Shown here one piece after another: positions 5,229 through 5,991 of a stretch of DNA of 5,991 bases. Positions within the stretch are counted from its first letter, which is position 1. Each line of letters starts with the position of its first letter. Below the pieces are notes generated by a model. It was not told the DNA's origin and did not search any database. It was given only the letters and a program-made list of their open reading frames with translations. Made by a program: the position numbers and the translations under genes. Source of the DNA: Actinomycetes bacterium (GTDB taxonomy: Bacteria > Actinomycetota > Acidimicrobiia > Acidimicrobiales > Palsa-688); assembly GCA_021827225.1 (NCBI GenBank), contig JAKAXG010000301.1, forward strand, positions 1-5,991, written 5' to 3'.

Positions 5229-5687
5229 TCAGTACGCGACGGCCGGGCGGACGGGGGCGGCGGCGATCTCGTTGATGCGGTCCCAGCTGTCGGCCGGGAG
5301 GACCTGCAGGGCGTAAGGGAACAGGTCGTTGTCCTCGCTCTGGGCGTGGCGCTCCAGGTCGGCCAGGGCGCCCCGCAGCCGGTCGGCGTCGGCGGCCAGG
5401 CCGGGCGACGCCAGCAGGGGCCGCAGCCTCCGGTGGTCGGCGACCAGCCGGGCCATCTCGACGGGGGCCTCGCCGGCGGCGGTCATCTCGGCGAACAGCC
5501 CGGCCTCCTCCCCGAGCGAGTGGGCGGCGAAGCGCTCGGCCACCTCGCCCACCAGCGAGGCGGCCGTGGCGGTGTCGCCGGCGTCGAGCGCCTGGAGGGC
5601 CCGGTAGGCCAGGTCGGCGATCACCGCGTGGTCGTCCATCAGCGCGGTGATCAGCGGCTCGGCCTCGCATCCGCAATAAGAGCACAT
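5229..5687 (-). CDS. Hemerythrin-like (HHE) protein with N-terminal CxxCxC motif
   Basis: This 152-residue four-helix protein has the diiron-binding pattern of the HHE family: His20 in helix 1, H56-x3-E60, His85 and H114-x3-E118. Such proteins bind O2 or other small ligands, or take part in iron and redox handling. It starts with MCSYCGCE, giving Cys2, Cys5 and Cys7, a motif that could bind a metal or act as a redox switch. The start is clear: GGAGGG lies 7 bases before ATG 5687. The frame stays open far upstream, but that stretch is Arg/Gly/Pro-rich and does not look coding. It is the first gene of a probable three-gene operon with the membrane pseudo-kinase and the stress protein. The substrate is unknown. 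Confidence 0.9.
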   Translation of the reverse strand: MCSYCGCEAEPLITALMDDHAVIADLAYRALQALDAGDTATAASLVGEVAERFAAHSLGEEAGLFAEMTAAGEAPVEMARLVADHRRLRPLLASPGLAADADRLRGALADLERHAQSEDNDLFPYALQVLPADSWDRINEIAAAPVRPAVAY

Positions 5688-5828
5688 GGGCTTTCCCTCC
5701 ACAACGGGCTCCGCCGGACGGGCGTCCGCAGCGGCCTGGGTACATGCTGGCCCGCCCCGCCCCGGCCCCCGCAGGGTCGAACGTCCTATTAGGGAGAAGC
5801 GGCCCCGGCGTCCGGAGAGACCGGAAAG

Positions 5829-5844
5829 AGGGCCTTTCGGCCCT
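5829..5844. promoter_or_regulatory. DosR/DevR-like palindrome
   Basis: AGGGCC-TTTC-GGCCCT is a perfect 6-bp inverted repeat around 4 bases. The geometry equals the mycobacterial DosR box (GGGAC-N4-GTCCC), with A/T exchanged for C/G in each half. It lies in the divergent gap, 142 bases before the hemerythrin start and 82 bases before the 5926 start. A weak -10-like TAATAG (5791-5786, minus) would place it near -57 of the hemerythrin operon. It could equally be a plain hairpin. On minus its loop is GAAA, a stable tetraloop. Confidence 0.4.
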
Positions 5845-5871
5845 GACCGGACCCCGGGCCCGGGCGGAGAA

Positions 5872-5887
5872 TGTGATCGCTGTAACA
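5872..5887. promoter_or_regulatory. CRP/GlxR-like binding site
   Basis: TGTGA-TCGCTG-TAACA matches 9 of 10 half-site bases of the CRP-family consensus TGTGA-N6-TCACA, which actinobacterial GlxR/Cmr regulators also use. It ends 38 bases before ATG 5926, in an AT-richer patch of an otherwise very GC-rich gap. A single short site can occur by chance, so this remains a candidate. A further inverted repeat, GGCCGGA-TGG-TCCGGCC (5894-5910), lies just downstream. Confidence 0.4.
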
Positions 5888-5925
5888 AGCACAGGCCGGA
5901 TGGTCCGGCCGGAACGGAGCCCAAG

Positions 5926-5991
5926 ATGCGTCGCAAGACCTTCGACACCCTTCTCACAGCCGGCGGGCTGGTGGTGACCATCGTGTTGATC
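5926..5991 (+). CDS. N-terminus of a membrane protein, cut by the window end
   Basis: The first 22 codons read MRRKTFDTLLTAGGLVVTIV plus LI: a short basic start running into a hydrophobic helix, as in a type II membrane anchor or uncleaved signal. A CGGAG ribosome site (5915-5919) lies 6 bases before ATG 5926. Actinobacterial membrane proteins of unknown function often begin in this way. The frame is open to the last base. The gene is divergent from the hemerythrin operon and shares its regulatory gap. Confidence 0.7.
   Translation, partial: MRRKTFDTLLTAGGLVVTIVLI

Noticed and set aside
4671..5792. Open frame of 373 codons on plus
   Set aside because: It lies antisense to the hemerythrin and pseudo-kinase genes and is Gly/Gln/Val-rich with no recognisable domain.
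5853..5864. CCCGGGCCCGGG 12-bp palindrome
   Set aside because: It is perfectly symmetrical but consists only of C and G triplets in a very GC-rich gap, so it carries little information as a regulatory site.
4348..5892. Open frame of 514 codons on minus
   Set aside because: It is almost entirely Arg, Gly and Pro with no recognisable motif and overlaps three well-supported genes (hemerythrin, membrane pseudo-kinase, stress protein). Long open shadow frames are expected at this GC content.
1..5991. CRISPR array, insertion sequence or transposase
   Set aside because: No regularly spaced repeats with spacers, no terminal inverted repeats with target duplications and no DDE or serine recombinase motifs are visible. 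The only tandem repeats are the operator block at 925-956 and the linker repeat at 2295-2402.

Overview
The window is very GC-rich, uses G or C in nearly every third codon position, has GTG and TTG starts beside ATG, and carries a tRNA-Ser without an encoded CCA. This points to a high-GC actinobacterium. The gene set (two-membrane-segment proteins with beta-type ectodomains, a Cys-headed hemerythrin, a universal stress protein) fits the deep-branching actinobacterial classes, but the sequence alone does not fix the genus.

Layout. Positions 28-112 are tRNA-Ser(GGA), followed by two perfect hairpins and about 170 bases with no gene. On the minus strand from 364 to 926 lies a MazEF-type toxin-antitoxin pair, joined by a 4-base GTGA overlap and preceded by three tandem 10-base operator-like repeats at 11-base spacing. 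Upstream on the same strand is a small zinc-ribbon protein (970-1236). The codon pattern just ahead of it (1237-1381) continues in another frame, so it may be the tail of a frameshifted gene. Next comes a divergent pair: a membrane-anchored protein on minus (1512-2081) and a secreted lipoprotein with a duplicated Thr/Ala/Pro linker on plus (2175-3140), which ends at a 12-bp GC hairpin.

The most interesting part is 3239-5991. A diiron alternative oxidase related to plastid terminal oxidase (PTOX) reads on plus (3239-3946). It meets, tail to tail with a 4-base gap, a three-gene minus-strand cluster: a hemerythrin-like protein with an N-terminal CxxCxC motif (5229-5687), a four-segment membrane protein ending in a kinase-dimerisation-like helix pair that lacks the phosphoacceptor His and the ATPase domain (4449-5219), and an ATP-binding universal stress protein (3951-4406). 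The 238-base gap ahead of the cluster also serves a truncated plus-strand membrane protein starting at 5926. It holds a perfect GGGCC-N4-GGCCC palindrome with the geometry of a DosR/DevR box and a CRP/GlxR-like site (TGTGA-N6-TAACA).

Taken together, an oxygen-consuming quinol oxidase, an oxygen or diiron-binding hemerythrin, a universal stress protein and a DosR-like palindrome suggest an oxygen-limitation or redox-stress module. That functional link is inference. The gene identities of the oxidase, hemerythrin, stress protein, toxin and tRNA rest on visible motifs.
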